Assembly (NCBI GenBank): GCA_964397045.1 | Contig: CAYNHF010000051.1 | Coordinates: forward strand, 35,381-99,380 | DNA: 64,000 bases | Reading direction: 5' to 3' | DNA from: CAYNHF01 sp964397045 | Lineage (GTDB): Bacteria; Actinomycetota; Acidimicrobiia; Spongiisociales; UBA5794 | Part shown: positions 36,171 through 43,812 of the stretch, one piece after another | Layout: every line of letters starts with the position of its first letter | Position numbering within the stretch: the first letter of the stretch is position 1 | Position numbers and translations under genes: made by a program | The notes under the pieces: model-generated | What the model was told of the DNA's origin: nothing | Seen by the model: the letters and a program-made list of their open reading frames with translations, nothing else | The model's database searches: none

Positions 36171-36774
36171 AGAAAGGCCACATCCGTCATCGTTGCCGTC
36201 CTCGCGACCATGAGCATCGCGATACCGGTGAGCGCGGGCTCGGCAACTCAGATCGATGGCGGTGGCTTCACGGTAGGGGTCCCACCGGTGCCCGGAGAGA
36301 CTGCAACGGACAGCCCAGCGAGTGGACGTTCGAACTGCTGTCCGGCAGCTTGCAGGGCTGCTGGTACACGGACGTGATCTCGAGCGGTGCCGGCCATCCG
36401 AGCGGCAGGCACCAGTAGCGCGGCGCAGAGACGTTCGTGGGCGGCTACTACGACGATGCAGGAGTCCAGGTAGGGACCCGGTCGTTCAGCACCACCTCCA
36501 ACTTCACCAGCAAGTTTTCGACGCCGACGGCGCCGAGATCTTCGGTCGCCGTCAGCATCCGATCGTCGCGGGAAGCGGCACCGGGGTGTTTGCAGGCGTT
36601 ACCGGGCGCGTCTACTTCAAGGACTTCGATGTCGTCAACGGGATCCTGGGGTACCGCGGCCACGTCAATTTCCCGAACGGCGTATCGGAAGCGATCGGAA
36701 CACTCGACGGGAGGACCCCTGCCACAGTTTGGGGTCCTCCCGTGTGCTGTGCCATGCGGCACACGGTGGACTAG
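36171..36774 (+). pseudogene. Decayed gene for a secreted protein (three lesions)
   Basis: Three frames must be joined to read it. Frame A from about 36171 gives a signal peptide (KATSVIVAVLATMSIAIPVSAG) with no proper start codon in front. Near 36303 the reading moves to a frame encoding NGQPSEWTFELLSGSLQGCW, which has an in-frame TAG at 36416, then ETFVGGYYDD and STTSNFTSKF. At the TTTT run near 36514 it shifts again to VFDADGAEIF and SGTGVFAGVTGRVYFKDFDV. The ancestral stop was probably near the hairpin at 36709; the last frame now runs to 36774. Looks like a small secreted beta-barrel protein of unknown role. Confidence 0.65.
36709..36741 (+). terminator. 11-bp stem terminator of the decayed gene
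   Basis: GGGAGGACCCC (36709-36719) and GGGGTCCTCCC (36731-36741), perfect 11-bp stem, 11-nt loop. A second 8-bp stem (36740-36747 with 36759-36766) follows directly, a tandem arrangement. Confidence 0.65.
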
Positions 36775-37195
36775 TCCCGACGCGTACAGCGGAAACCGCT
36801 CTGCGGCTTTCCCACGCAGCGCCGATGTCATGTTCGAGAGCAGAGTGGCCAACACCTTGGGGGGCGAGGCCGAATGGGAGGATCAGAGGACGGCGACAGG
36901 GAGTATCTGGAGCGCACCGCAGATCGGCTGCGCACCATGAGTGCTTCGCAAGTGGATCTCACTACGGCCGACGCTGCCGAGGTGCGGTCCCGACTCGAAC
37001 GTATGGCCTATGGAGGATCACGATTGAGAAACCGAGGGGCTTCGACCGTCCCCGGTGCAGAGCCTGCTCAGCGGCGGGAAGAACAAGGAAACGCCGCAAC
37101 CGGCACCTTGAGGCTGACGAACTCTGGCGACGACGGACGGTCTTCCCCGCAGTGACCGGACCTGCGATCCGACGGCGAGCCGCCTTCGATTCCCC
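36775..37195. other. 421-bp stretch without a supported gene
   Basis: After the tandem hairpins I see only a weak rightward ORF (36874-37155, 93 codons; YLERTADRLRTMSASQVDLT) without a ribosome binding site or known family. It may be more debris of the decayed region. No repeat or RNA gene noticed. Confidence 0.4.
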
Positions 37196-38113
37196 TCAGG
37201 TGCGGCCGACCAGCGCTCGCAGGAAGAACGCCATGTTTGCGGGTCGTTCGGCGAGACGCCGGGTGAGGTAGGGATACCACGCCACGCCGTAGGGAATGTA
37301 GACCCGCAGCGCGTGTCCGGCGGCGAGGAGTTCGCGCTGCAGTGGAACCCGCACCCCGTAAAGCATCTGGAGCTCCCACGGACCTTCCCGCCGCTCCGCC
37401 TGCGCCGTGGCGTGATTGATACGAGCCTCGTCGTGGGTCGCGATCGCCGGGATCACGTCGGGTGATGCAAACGCCGCATCCGTAAGGCGATCAAACGCAG
37501 CATCGACCTCACCTTTGTCCTGGAAGGCGAGTTCGGCGGGTTCGGCATATGCCCCCTTGCAAATCCGGACATGTCCGTGCGCCGCGATCACTCGATCGAG
37601 GTCCAGCGGCGAACGGTGCAGATACGACTGCAGCGCGACACCGAGATTGCCGTGCTCACTCTGCATGCGCTCGAACAGAGCCATGGTGGACTCCGTATGC
37701 AGGCTCTCCTCCATGTCGATGGTCACAGAGGTGCCGACCGCAGCAGCTCGCGCCGACAACGCCTGCAACGACTCAGCTGCCAATTCGTCATCCGTCCCCA
37801 AGCCGAGCTGCGTCAGCTTGACCGAGATGTTGCCCTCGATCCCCTCTGCCCCGATCCGGTCCAGGATCGCGAGGTAGTCGGCGGCGGCCCCTCGGGCCGC
37901 GACTCGATCGACGACATGCTCGCCCAAATGGTCCATCGAAACTGTCGCGCCGGCTGCGTTCAGCTCTCTCGCAACTGCAATCGCATCGTCGAGCGTCTCA
38001 CCAGCAACAAATCGCGTCGACACCGCCCGCCCGGGGCGGGTGTCGGTGAAGAGTTTGCGCACTGGTCCGCGCTCGGTGATGGCGAGGGTTGCCTTGCCGA
38101 GCGTCGACACCAC
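37196..38113 (-). CDS. Proline dehydrogenase (monofunctional PRODH)
   Basis: 305 residues from the GTG at 38113 (or the next GTG at 38110). PRODH TIM barrel: STRFVAGETLDDAI, ISVKLTQLGLG, TIDMEESLHTESTM, VALQSYLHRSPLD, VRICKGAYAEPAE and the C-terminal YIPYGVAWYPYLTRRLAERP that binds FAD and proline. It oxidises proline to pyrroline-5-carboxylate and passes electrons to quinone. It lies 1 bp after the proC stop, so both are on one transcript. No P5C dehydrogenase gene is adjacent. Confidence 0.9.
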   Translation of the reverse strand: MVSTLGKATLAITERGPVRKLFTDTRPGRAVSTRFVAGETLDDAIAVARELNAAGATVSMDHLGEHVVDRVAARGAAADYLAILDRIGAEGIEGNISVKLTQLGLGTDDELAAESLQALSARAAAVGTSVTIDMEESLHTESTMALFERMQSEHGNLGVALQSYLHRSPLDLDRVIAAHGHVRICKGAYAEPAELAFQDKGEVDAAFDRLTDAAFASPDVIPAIATHDEARINHATAQAERREGPWELQMLYGVRVPLQRELLAAGHALRVYIPYGVAWYPYLTRRLAERPANMAFFLRALVGRT

Positions 38114-38114
38114 G

Positions 38115-38936
38115 TCAGTCTGAATCCCCGGCAGCCGCGGCACCGAGCTCGCGGGACCGCTGTGCAGCCGAACGCACCGCATCCTCGAGGAGGGCGCGAA
38201 AGCCGCCGTTCTCCAGGATGTGCATCGCGGCTGCGGTGGTTCCCCCCGGAGACGTCACCTCGGCTCGAAGTCTGAAGGCGCTCTTGTCCGACTGGCTCAA
38301 CAGGACGCCGGCGCCCCTGACCGTTTGCAGCACAAGTCGCTCCGCAGCGTGGTGGGGGAGTCCCTCGCGAATCGCGGCCTCGGTGAGTGCTTCCGCAAGC
38401 AGGAACACGTAGGCGGGACCCGACCCCGAAACCGCCGTGACCGCGTCGAGCAGGTCCTCGCTGAGCTGGATGGTTTGGCCCACAGCAGCCAACACGGTCT
38501 CGGCGCGAGCGATGGCTTCCTCACCAACATCAGTGCCGGCGCAGTAGGCGGTCATCGCTTCGTCAACCGCGGCGGGAGTATTCGGCATCGATCGCACGAT
38601 CGGCATGCCCGGCAGCGCGATCTCGAACACCGCCAGCGGCACGCCCGCGACCAAAGACACCACGAGTTGATCGGTCGTCACGGTGCCGCTGATTTGATCC
38701 AACAGATGGGCAACGTCTTTGGGCTTCACCGCGACCACGATGACGTCACGTCCGGCCACAGCTGCCACGGGGTCGAGTACGGTCGACACTCCGGAGAGGC
38801 GCTCGGCCTCGACGGCGCGCTCCTGCCGCCTGGCGACCATAATCAGGTCCCCCGAATCCCAGCCGGCGCGCACCAGCCCCTCGGTCAAAATCTGACCCAT
38901 CGATCCGGCTCCCAGCACGGCCACGGTCGGTTGCAT
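38115..38936 (-). CDS. proC: Pyrroline-5-carboxylate reductase
   Basis: 273 residues, normal length. NADPH-binding loop GAGSMG (9-14), then VAVKPKDV, VRSMPNTPAAV, AVSGSGPAYVFLLAEAL and the C-terminal EVTSPGGTTAAAMHIL, all ProC signatures. It makes proline from P5C, the reverse of the PRODH reaction next to it. Leaderless start behind TATCAT. Confidence 0.94.
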   Translation of the reverse strand: MQPTVAVLGAGSMGQILTEGLVRAGWDSGDLIMVARRQERAVEAERLSGVSTVLDPVAAVAGRDVIVVAVKPKDVAHLLDQISGTVTTDQLVVSLVAGVPLAVFEIALPGMPIVRSMPNTPAAVDEAMTAYCAGTDVGEEAIARAETVLAAVGQTIQLSEDLLDAVTAVSGSGPAYVFLLAEALTEAAIREGLPHHAAERLVLQTVRGAGVLLSQSDKSAFRLRAEVTSPGGTTAAAMHILENGGFRALLEDAVRSAAQRSRELGAAAAGDSD

Positions 38937-38943
38937 GTGCGCG

Positions 38944-38949
38944 ATGATA
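38944..38949 (-). promoter_or_regulatory. -10 hexamer TATCAT of leaderless proC
   Basis: TATCAT on the minus strand, 7 nt before the ATG at 38936; no ribosome binding site. Confidence 0.55.
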
Positions 38950-38998
38950 CGGCAGCGGTACCCCCCGGAGATGGTTCAACCCAAGAGGATGGCTCGGA

Positions 38999-39490
38999 AT
39001 GTCTAATCCACCGCCCCCGAACCGAGGCCACCAGCTTGTCGCCTGGGGATTCGTCGCGGTGCAGGTGCTGTTGATCGCAGGTGTGATCCTCGTACCTCGC
39101 GGTTCTCAATGGCCGGTATCACCGGCTCTGCAGTGGGTGGGCTGGATCGCCATGATCGCCGGGATCGGAATCGGTCTGTGGGCGGCGCGCTACCTGGGAC
39201 GCGGACTCACCGCCTCGCCACTGCCGAACGGCGCGGTCACCCTGGTCACGGCGGGGCCCTATCGCTACATGCGGCACCCGATGTACACCGCCGTCATGTT
39301 GATCGTGAGCGGGGTCGCGCTGCGATCCGGAAGCTGGATCGTGGTCGCACTCACCGTCGGTCTCGGAGCCCTGTTCTGGGTGAAGTCGGCGTGGGAGGAA
39401 CAGCGACTCGCCGAGACCTTCCCCGGCTACCCGGCCTACCAACAAGCGGTGCCGAGATTCATCCCGCATCCCAGACGCGCCGCCGCGTGA
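38999..39490 (+). CDS. Isoprenylcysteine carboxyl methyltransferase-like membrane protein
   Basis: 163 residues with four membrane helices. C-terminal half has the ICMT/PEMT SAM site: GPYRYMRHPMYTAVML and EEQRLAETFPGYPAYQQAVPRF. Bacterial members methylate unknown lipids or small substrates. Divergent from proC. Confidence 0.82.
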   Translation: MSNPPPPNRGHQLVAWGFVAVQVLLIAGVILVPRGSQWPVSPALQWVGWIAMIAGIGIGLWAARYLGRGLTASPLPNGAVTLVTAGPYRYMRHPMYTAVMLIVSGVALRSGSWIVVALTVGLGALFWVKSAWEEQRLAETFPGYPAYQQAVPRFIPHPRRAAA

Positions 39491-39540
39491 ACCCGCAGGC
39501 GAGAACCCGATTACCGAAGAGTTGTGGCAGGATGCGCGCC

Positions 39541-40182
39541 ATGATCAACGGCTCCAGTTGCAGCAGACGCCCCAAACGCGGTCGTGCCCTCTTCAGCCTC
39601 ATCGGCGGAACACTGCTGCTCTTCGCAGCATGTGCAACCAACCAGCAGGACGCCGAAACCACGACCTCGTCGTCCATCCCCCTGGTAGAGACCACAACCA
39701 CCTCCACACTCGCACCGGCAGGAGCAGCCGAGTTCCCCGACCTCGGCCTCGAGACCGTCGTTCCCTCAGAGTGGGTGCTGCGCCAGGAGGCACTGGCTCA
39801 GGGTTCCGCCGCGATGCTGTACGACGCAGGAGACACAGCCGCTCTCGTCATCCTGGGAAGGGTCGAAGACCTCGAGGAACCGATCGTTGAGACCGACCCT
39901 TCCGAGATCGCGATTGCAGTGAGCCGTCGGCTCGCAGGGTTCTTCTTCGAGGACGGAACCGAAACGGTGACGGTCGAGGTGGCCACCGTAGACGGGGCGG
40001 AGGCAGGTGCGGCTCAGGTCAAGCTCGATCACGAAGACGGATCGCATACCGTCACCCGGACGACCATCGTCGTCGGCGGGGACGGTGCCAGGTACGCGAC
40101 GCTCCTCTATCAGAGCGAATTCCCTGAGGAGCGAATCGCACAAGGCATCGAGGTGCTGGAACGACTGGCCCTCCTCAACTAG
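39541..40182 (+). CDS. Lipoprotein, unknown
   Basis: 213 residues from the ATG at 39541 (ATG at 39532 adds three residues). Basic N-terminus, hydrophobic core and lipobox LFAACAT (Cys31), a Thr/Ser linker, then a domain opening FPDLGLETVVPSEWVLRQE, which resembles the start of LpqN/PsbP-like lipoproteins. Function unknown. Confidence 0.65.
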   Translation: MINGSSCSRRPKRGRALFSLIGGTLLLFAACATNQQDAETTTSSSIPLVETTTTSTLAPAGAAEFPDLGLETVVPSEWVLRQEALAQGSAAMLYDAGDTAALVILGRVEDLEEPIVETDPSEIAIAVSRRLAGFFFEDGTETVTVEVATVDGAEAGAAQVKLDHEDGSHTVTRTTIVVGGDGARYATLLYQSEFPEERIAQGIEVLERLALLN

Positions 40183-40260
40183 TCGCCGATGTTCGAACTT
40201 TCATAGCTCATTCGCGATATTTAACGGTATATGACCGTTGCAGTCGGCGTGTGCCGCCCG

Positions 40261-40266
40261 TAGTCT
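40261..40266 (+). promoter_or_regulatory. Promoter with -10 TAGTCT, leaderless
   Basis: TAGTCT 6 nt before the ATG at 40273. TTGCAG at 40238-40243 with 17-nt spacing is a fair -35 box. Confidence 0.55.
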
Positions 40267-40272
40267 GCGAGC

Positions 40273-40992
40273 ATGTCCCTTCGGCTTCGACATGTACTCG
40301 TCATCGTGGTGCTCGCGACCGAGACCGCCGTCCTGGCGATCAGCATCACCAACTTCGATGCCGTCGAACCGAACGACTCGATCTTCCGACTCACCCGCGC
40401 TCACGCCGGGATTCCGCTCCACGAGATGCTCACCACACTGGCGTGGTGGGTGCTTGCCGGCATCGCAGGTTGGTTTCTCATCACCGGCCTGATGTACGCC
40501 GGTGCGACCGTCGCCGGCCGTACGGGCGCCGCCTCTCGCATCGGCCGGTTCACGCCACGAGTGATCCGACTCCTGGTCGATCGCGCCGCCGTCCTTTCCC
40601 TGACCATCGCGATGCTCGGAACCGGGGCTCCGGCCACGGCCGCAGACGATTTCAAGCCCGGGACCGGACCGGCAGCCCCCGAAACGCCCGGTACCGCAGA
40701 GATCCCGCATCCCGGCCTGCAACGCCTCACGAGCGATGTGGCCCCGGAAACGGCCGCATCGACTCCATCGCCCTCCAGCAATCCGACGGGCGAGCACCTC
40801 GTGGTACCCGGCGACAACTTGTGGCGGATCGCTGCCGGCCACGTCACAGCCAACGCAGAGACACCAATCGCCGTCCGCACCTACTGGCTGATGGTGATCG
40901 AGGCGAACCGGAACCGGCTTCGTTCTGGTGACCCCAATCTGATCTTCCCCGGAGAAAGGATCGTCCTTCCCGAGATTCCGGAGGCGTCGTGA
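40273..40992 (+). CDS. Membrane protein with C-terminal LysM domain
   Basis: 239 residues: helix at about 7-25, a second at 55-78, a third near 98-117, then a Pro/Thr-rich linker and a LysM-like domain (GEHLVVPGDNLWRIAAGHV ... YWLMVIEANRNRL ... LIFPGERIVLP). LysM binds N-acetylglucosamine polymers such as peptidoglycan if outside; proteins of this layout in actinobacteria often sit beside regulatory or secretion genes. Overlaps the next start by 4 bp. Confidence 0.72.
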   Translation: MSLRLRHVLVIVVLATETAVLAISITNFDAVEPNDSIFRLTRAHAGIPLHEMLTTLAWWVLAGIAGWFLITGLMYAGATVAGRTGAASRIGRFTPRVIRLLVDRAAVLSLTIAMLGTGAPATAADDFKPGTGPAAPETPGTAEIPHPGLQRLTSDVAPETAASTPSPSSNPTGEHLVVPGDNLWRIAAGHVTANAETPIAVRTYWLMVIEANRNRLRSGDPNLIFPGERIVLPEIPEAS

Positions 40993-41741
40993 CTGGCGCG
41001 AGCGCTCCACGGCTTGACGCGGCAGAGGGCCGCCTCATTCTCTCTCGTACGCTGATGCCTGTGGCAATGCAGCTTCACACCGGCCGTGACACCACCCTCG
41101 CTGTGGCTGAGGCCTCCGCCCTCGAGAATGCCGGGATCCTCGCAAACGGACACCTACATCCAGTGGCCGATTCGATCCTGGCAACGATGACCGACCCCGA
41201 TCTCGTAGCCACCGTCGAGTGCACGACGCTCAAACGCCGACCGTGGCTCGGCACCGTGTGGGGGCGCGGGGCAACGGGAGTGGTCGGCGAGTCACCCGCC
41301 CCCGATACCTTTGCGCTCCACCAGACATCGCGCGGACTCCTTCCGTTCCACGTGACGAATCTGGTCGGGGTGGGGCCGCGGCCGACCCCCGATGTTCGCC
41401 GGCCGATCGTCGTCGCCACCGAGGTCCTCGCCGCGTCTCGTCCCCACTGGCACACCCCAGAGGTGGTGAGTGACCTACTCGCCGACCAGGGGATTCCGCA
41501 GCGTGGCGCCGATGCGCTGGCTGCCGCCCACGCCATGCGGCGCGCTTCGTGGCGAGTGACCTGCCTGCGCACCGACCCGGCCGGGATCCCCTGTAACGGG
41601 GAAGTTCTGGTCCTCGATGGGGACGACGGCGGCTATTGGAGTCTGCAGGCAGATGCTGATGCCTCAGGCACCGTCACCTTCACTCCAATCCCGTGGCCGT
41701 CTGTGATCAACCTGGTGGGCGACCTACTCCCGACCGGCTAG
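40989..41741 (+). CDS. Unknown protein coupled to the LysM gene
   Basis: 250 residues; GTG start inside the LysM stop (GTGA overlap), so co-translated. Alpha/beta composition, with a C-terminal segment GEVLVLDGDDGGYWSLQADA then WPSVINLVGDLLP. This faintly resembles EspG chaperones of type VII secretion, but I would not assign it. Its last 18 bp overlap the end of convergent surE. Confidence 0.5.
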   Translation: MTGASAPRLDAAEGRLILSRTLMPVAMQLHTGRDTTLAVAEASALENAGILANGHLHPVADSILATMTDPDLVATVECTTLKRRPWLGTVWGRGATGVVGESPAPDTFALHQTSRGLLPFHVTNLVGVGPRPTPDVRRPIVVATEVLAASRPHWHTPEVVSDLLADQGIPQRGADALAAAHAMRRASWRVTCLRTDPAGIPCNGEVLVLDGDDGGYWSLQADADASGTVTFTPIPWPSVINLVGDLLPTG

Positions 41742-42557
41742 ATCCTCCCGCCCTTGCGCCACTCCCCTGGCGGCCCCCCACTCTTTCGCCAGAGCATCGG
41801 GAACGCCACCAGTCGTAGGGAGGCCGAGTGGCGTGATCGCGATGGCTCCCTGGTGGGCCGCCTCGATATCGGTACCCGTGGCGTCGCCGTGGATCTGGTG
41901 GTTCTCGACGGCGTGACGGTAGGTGCCGTCTCCCTGTTCCGCGAACAGTTGGTCGTAGGCCGATCGGGCCAAGCGAGTGATGCGTCGCTCGGTCTTTGCA
42001 GTTGCGTCTCCTGGCAGATTGATGCTCAGTACCTGCGCATCGGTCGGGAAGCCGTGTCCCAGCAGCACCTCGATCAGGTCGACTGCGACCACGGAGAGAC
42101 GTTCCCACATCGGCAAAGACGCCCCCGACCAGGCATGTGCCGACCAGGTGGGCCAATCACCGATGATTCCGGCAGACACCGCCACCGCAGGCACCCCGCC
42201 GAGTGCTGCTTCGAAGGCTGCACCTACAGTTCCGCTCGACATGAGAAAGGCCTGACCGTGGTTGTACCCAACGTTGATTCCGGACACGACCATGTCGGGG
42301 ACCCCTTTGGGATCGGCATGCATACCGATCTGGGCGCAGTCGGCCGGATACCCGTCGACGGCCGAAATGGTGAGGCCGTCGCGGATTGTTGTTTCCACGG
42401 TGAGCGGATCGTGACGGGTGATGGCCTTGCCCACCCAGCTTCGCTCGCGCGCCGGAACCACGATCGACACCGGACCGAGGCGTCCTAGAGCCTGCGCGAA
42501 TGGGGCAAGTGCCGGTGAGTCGATGCCGTCGTCGTTGGTCAGCAGGATGCGCGTCAT
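41724..42557 (-). CDS. surE: 5'/3'-nucleotidase SurE
   Basis: 277 residues. Metal site Asp9-Asp10 in LLTNDDGIDSP, then VVPARERSWVGKAIT and VVSGINVGYNHGQAFLMSSGTVGAA, all SurE signatures. It dephosphorylates nucleoside monophosphates in stress survival. Leaderless start behind TAACCT. Confidence 0.92.
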   Translation of the reverse strand: MTRILLTNDDGIDSPALAPFAQALGRLGPVSIVVPARERSWVGKAITRHDPLTVETTIRDGLTISAVDGYPADCAQIGMHADPKGVPDMVVSGINVGYNHGQAFLMSSGTVGAAFEAALGGVPAVAVSAGIIGDWPTWSAHAWSGASLPMWERLSVVAVDLIEVLLGHGFPTDAQVLSINLPGDATAKTERRITRLARSAYDQLFAEQGDGTYRHAVENHQIHGDATGTDIEAAHQGAIAITPLGLPTTGGVPDALAKEWGAARGVAQGREDLAGRE

Positions 42558-42563
42558 CTGATC

Positions 42564-42569
42564 AGGTTA
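42564..42569 (-). promoter_or_regulatory. -10 hexamer TAACCT of leaderless surE
   Basis: TAACCT on the minus strand, 6 nt before the ATG at 42557. Confidence 0.5.
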
Positions 42570-42685
42570 GGCCGAGGTTCCCGCCCCTGGATATCAGCGA
42601 GCTCGGACTCCGGTGCAACCATCGATTCCTCCGTCCTGCCGTCACCTGAACTTGCAATCTGAGCGGAATAGACTTAGATTATTGC

Positions 42686-42714
42686 TTGTTATTCATATAG
42701 GAATTTCTTATACA
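42686..42714 (+). promoter_or_regulatory. AT-rich promoter region of hsp20
   Basis: TTGTTA (42686-42691), 17 nt, TATACA (42709-42714) in a stretch much richer in A/T than its surroundings (about 42671-42726). Other pairings are possible. No HspR (HAIR) or CIRCE inverted repeat is visible. Confidence 0.4.
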
Positions 42715-42726
42715 GAGGAGTTGAAT

Positions 42727-43149
42727 ATGTCCGCACAGCTCGTTCGCTTCGACCCTTGGTCGGTGATGCGTGACTTTGATCGTGCCTTCATGACGGCCAA
42801 TCCCGGTCGTACGAACACATGGATGCCCCGCATCGACGTGCTGGAGAACGAAGGATCTCTGATGCTGCGCGCCGAACTCGCCGGTGTCGACACCGACAGC
42901 ATCGAGGTGACGCAGGAAGGTCGCACGCTGACCCTCAGCGGTTCCCGCACGCTGACGGCCGATGATTTCACCGGGACCGCTCACCGGCGCGAGATCCTCG
43001 AAGGCGACTTCGAACGTAAGGTGCGTCTGCCCCAGGGCATCGACGCCGAGTCCATCACGGCAACATCGAACGACGGCATCCTCGAGGTGGTCATCCCCCT
43101 CCTGCCCGAGGTTCAGCCTCGCAAGGTGACCGTGACCCCACAGCGGTAA
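42727..43149 (+). CDS. Small heat-shock protein Hsp20
   Basis: 140 residues. Alpha-crystallin domain from about 33 to 132 (WMPRIDVLENEGSLMLRAEL ... SNDGILEVVIPL), short N-terminal arm MSAQLVRFDPWSVMRDFDRAF and a C-terminal Val-Thr-Val in place of the I-x-I anchor. Oligomeric holdase that keeps unfolded proteins soluble. ATG at 42727 with GAGGAG 6 nt upstream. Confidence 0.93.
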   Translation: MSAQLVRFDPWSVMRDFDRAFMTANPGRTNTWMPRIDVLENEGSLMLRAELAGVDTDSIEVTQEGRTLTLSGSRTLTADDFTGTAHRREILEGDFERKVRLPQGIDAESITATSNDGILEVVIPLLPEVQPRKVTVTPQR

Positions 43150-43173
43150 CCCTCCCTCCCACCGCTGTCGGTT

Positions 43174-43204
43174 CGGCCCCGCTCCCCCTCCCGGAGCGGG
43201 GCCG
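43174..43204 (+). terminator. 12-bp stem terminator of hsp20
   Basis: CGGCCCCGCTCC (43174-43185) and GGAGCGGGGCCG (43193-43204) pair perfectly; 7-nt loop; 25 bp after the hsp20 stop. Confidence 0.75.
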
Positions 43205-43260
43205 ACCACTTTCTGGCGGTGGCTCGATCCTTTCGACCACATCGCAACACCGGTTGCCCG

Positions 43261-43266
43261 TACACT
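43261..43266 (+). promoter_or_regulatory. -10 hexamer TACACT of a leaderless start
   Basis: TACACT 7 nt before the ATG at 43274; no ribosome binding site. Confidence 0.55.
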
Positions 43267-43273
43267 GCCGCCC

Positions 43274-43711
43274 ATGATCGTTATCACCGAATTGGTCGAG
43301 GTCGAAGACTCCGTTGTGGCTGCGTTCGACCACCTCATCCCCCAACTGTCTTCGAGCAGCCCACCACCGGATCGGGACCGACTCGCAGACATCGCGGCCA
43401 ATCCCAATACACAACTACTCGTGGCCCGAGACACCGAAACTCAGCAGGTCGTCGGCAGCCTCTGCCTCGCCTTCTATCGAATCCCGACGGGTCTTCAGGC
43501 CCGAATCGAAGACGTTATCGTCGACGGCGAAGTGCGGGGTCGGGGCGTGGGCGAACTCCTGACGAACAGCGCGATCGAACGCGCCCGTTCCGCAGGTGCC
43601 AAGGCAGTGGGTCTCACGTCGCGTCCCTCACGTGAAGCCGCCAATCGCCTCTACCGACGCCTCGGCTTCGAGGAACGTGATACCAACGTGTACCAGATGA
43701 AGCTCGTCTGA
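43274..43711 (+). CDS. GNAT-family N-acetyltransferase
   Basis: 145 residues with a complete GNAT fold: GSLCLAFYRIPTG, the strand ARIEDVIVD, acetyl-CoA loop VRGRGVGELLTNSAI and the C-terminal SREAANRLYRRLGFEERDTNVYQM. Protein or small-molecule acetyltransferase; substrate unknown. Confidence 0.87.
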   Translation: MIVITELVEVEDSVVAAFDHLIPQLSSSSPPPDRDRLADIAANPNTQLLVARDTETQQVVGSLCLAFYRIPTGLQARIEDVIVDGEVRGRGVGELLTNSAIERARSAGAKAVGLTSRPSREAANRLYRRLGFEERDTNVYQMKLV

Positions 43712-43812
43712 TCACAACCAGTCGACCGGGCACCCGCGCGTAGTCGGGTGGCTCCCTATTATGCATTTCGGATTCACAGCGCACGATGATGGAGGCGACG
43801 CGAGGAGAAGCC

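Noticed and set aside
36874..37155. 93-codon rightward ORF as a gene
   Set aside because: No ribosome binding site or -10, no family resemblance, sits in a decayed stretch; kept only as a note on the gap.
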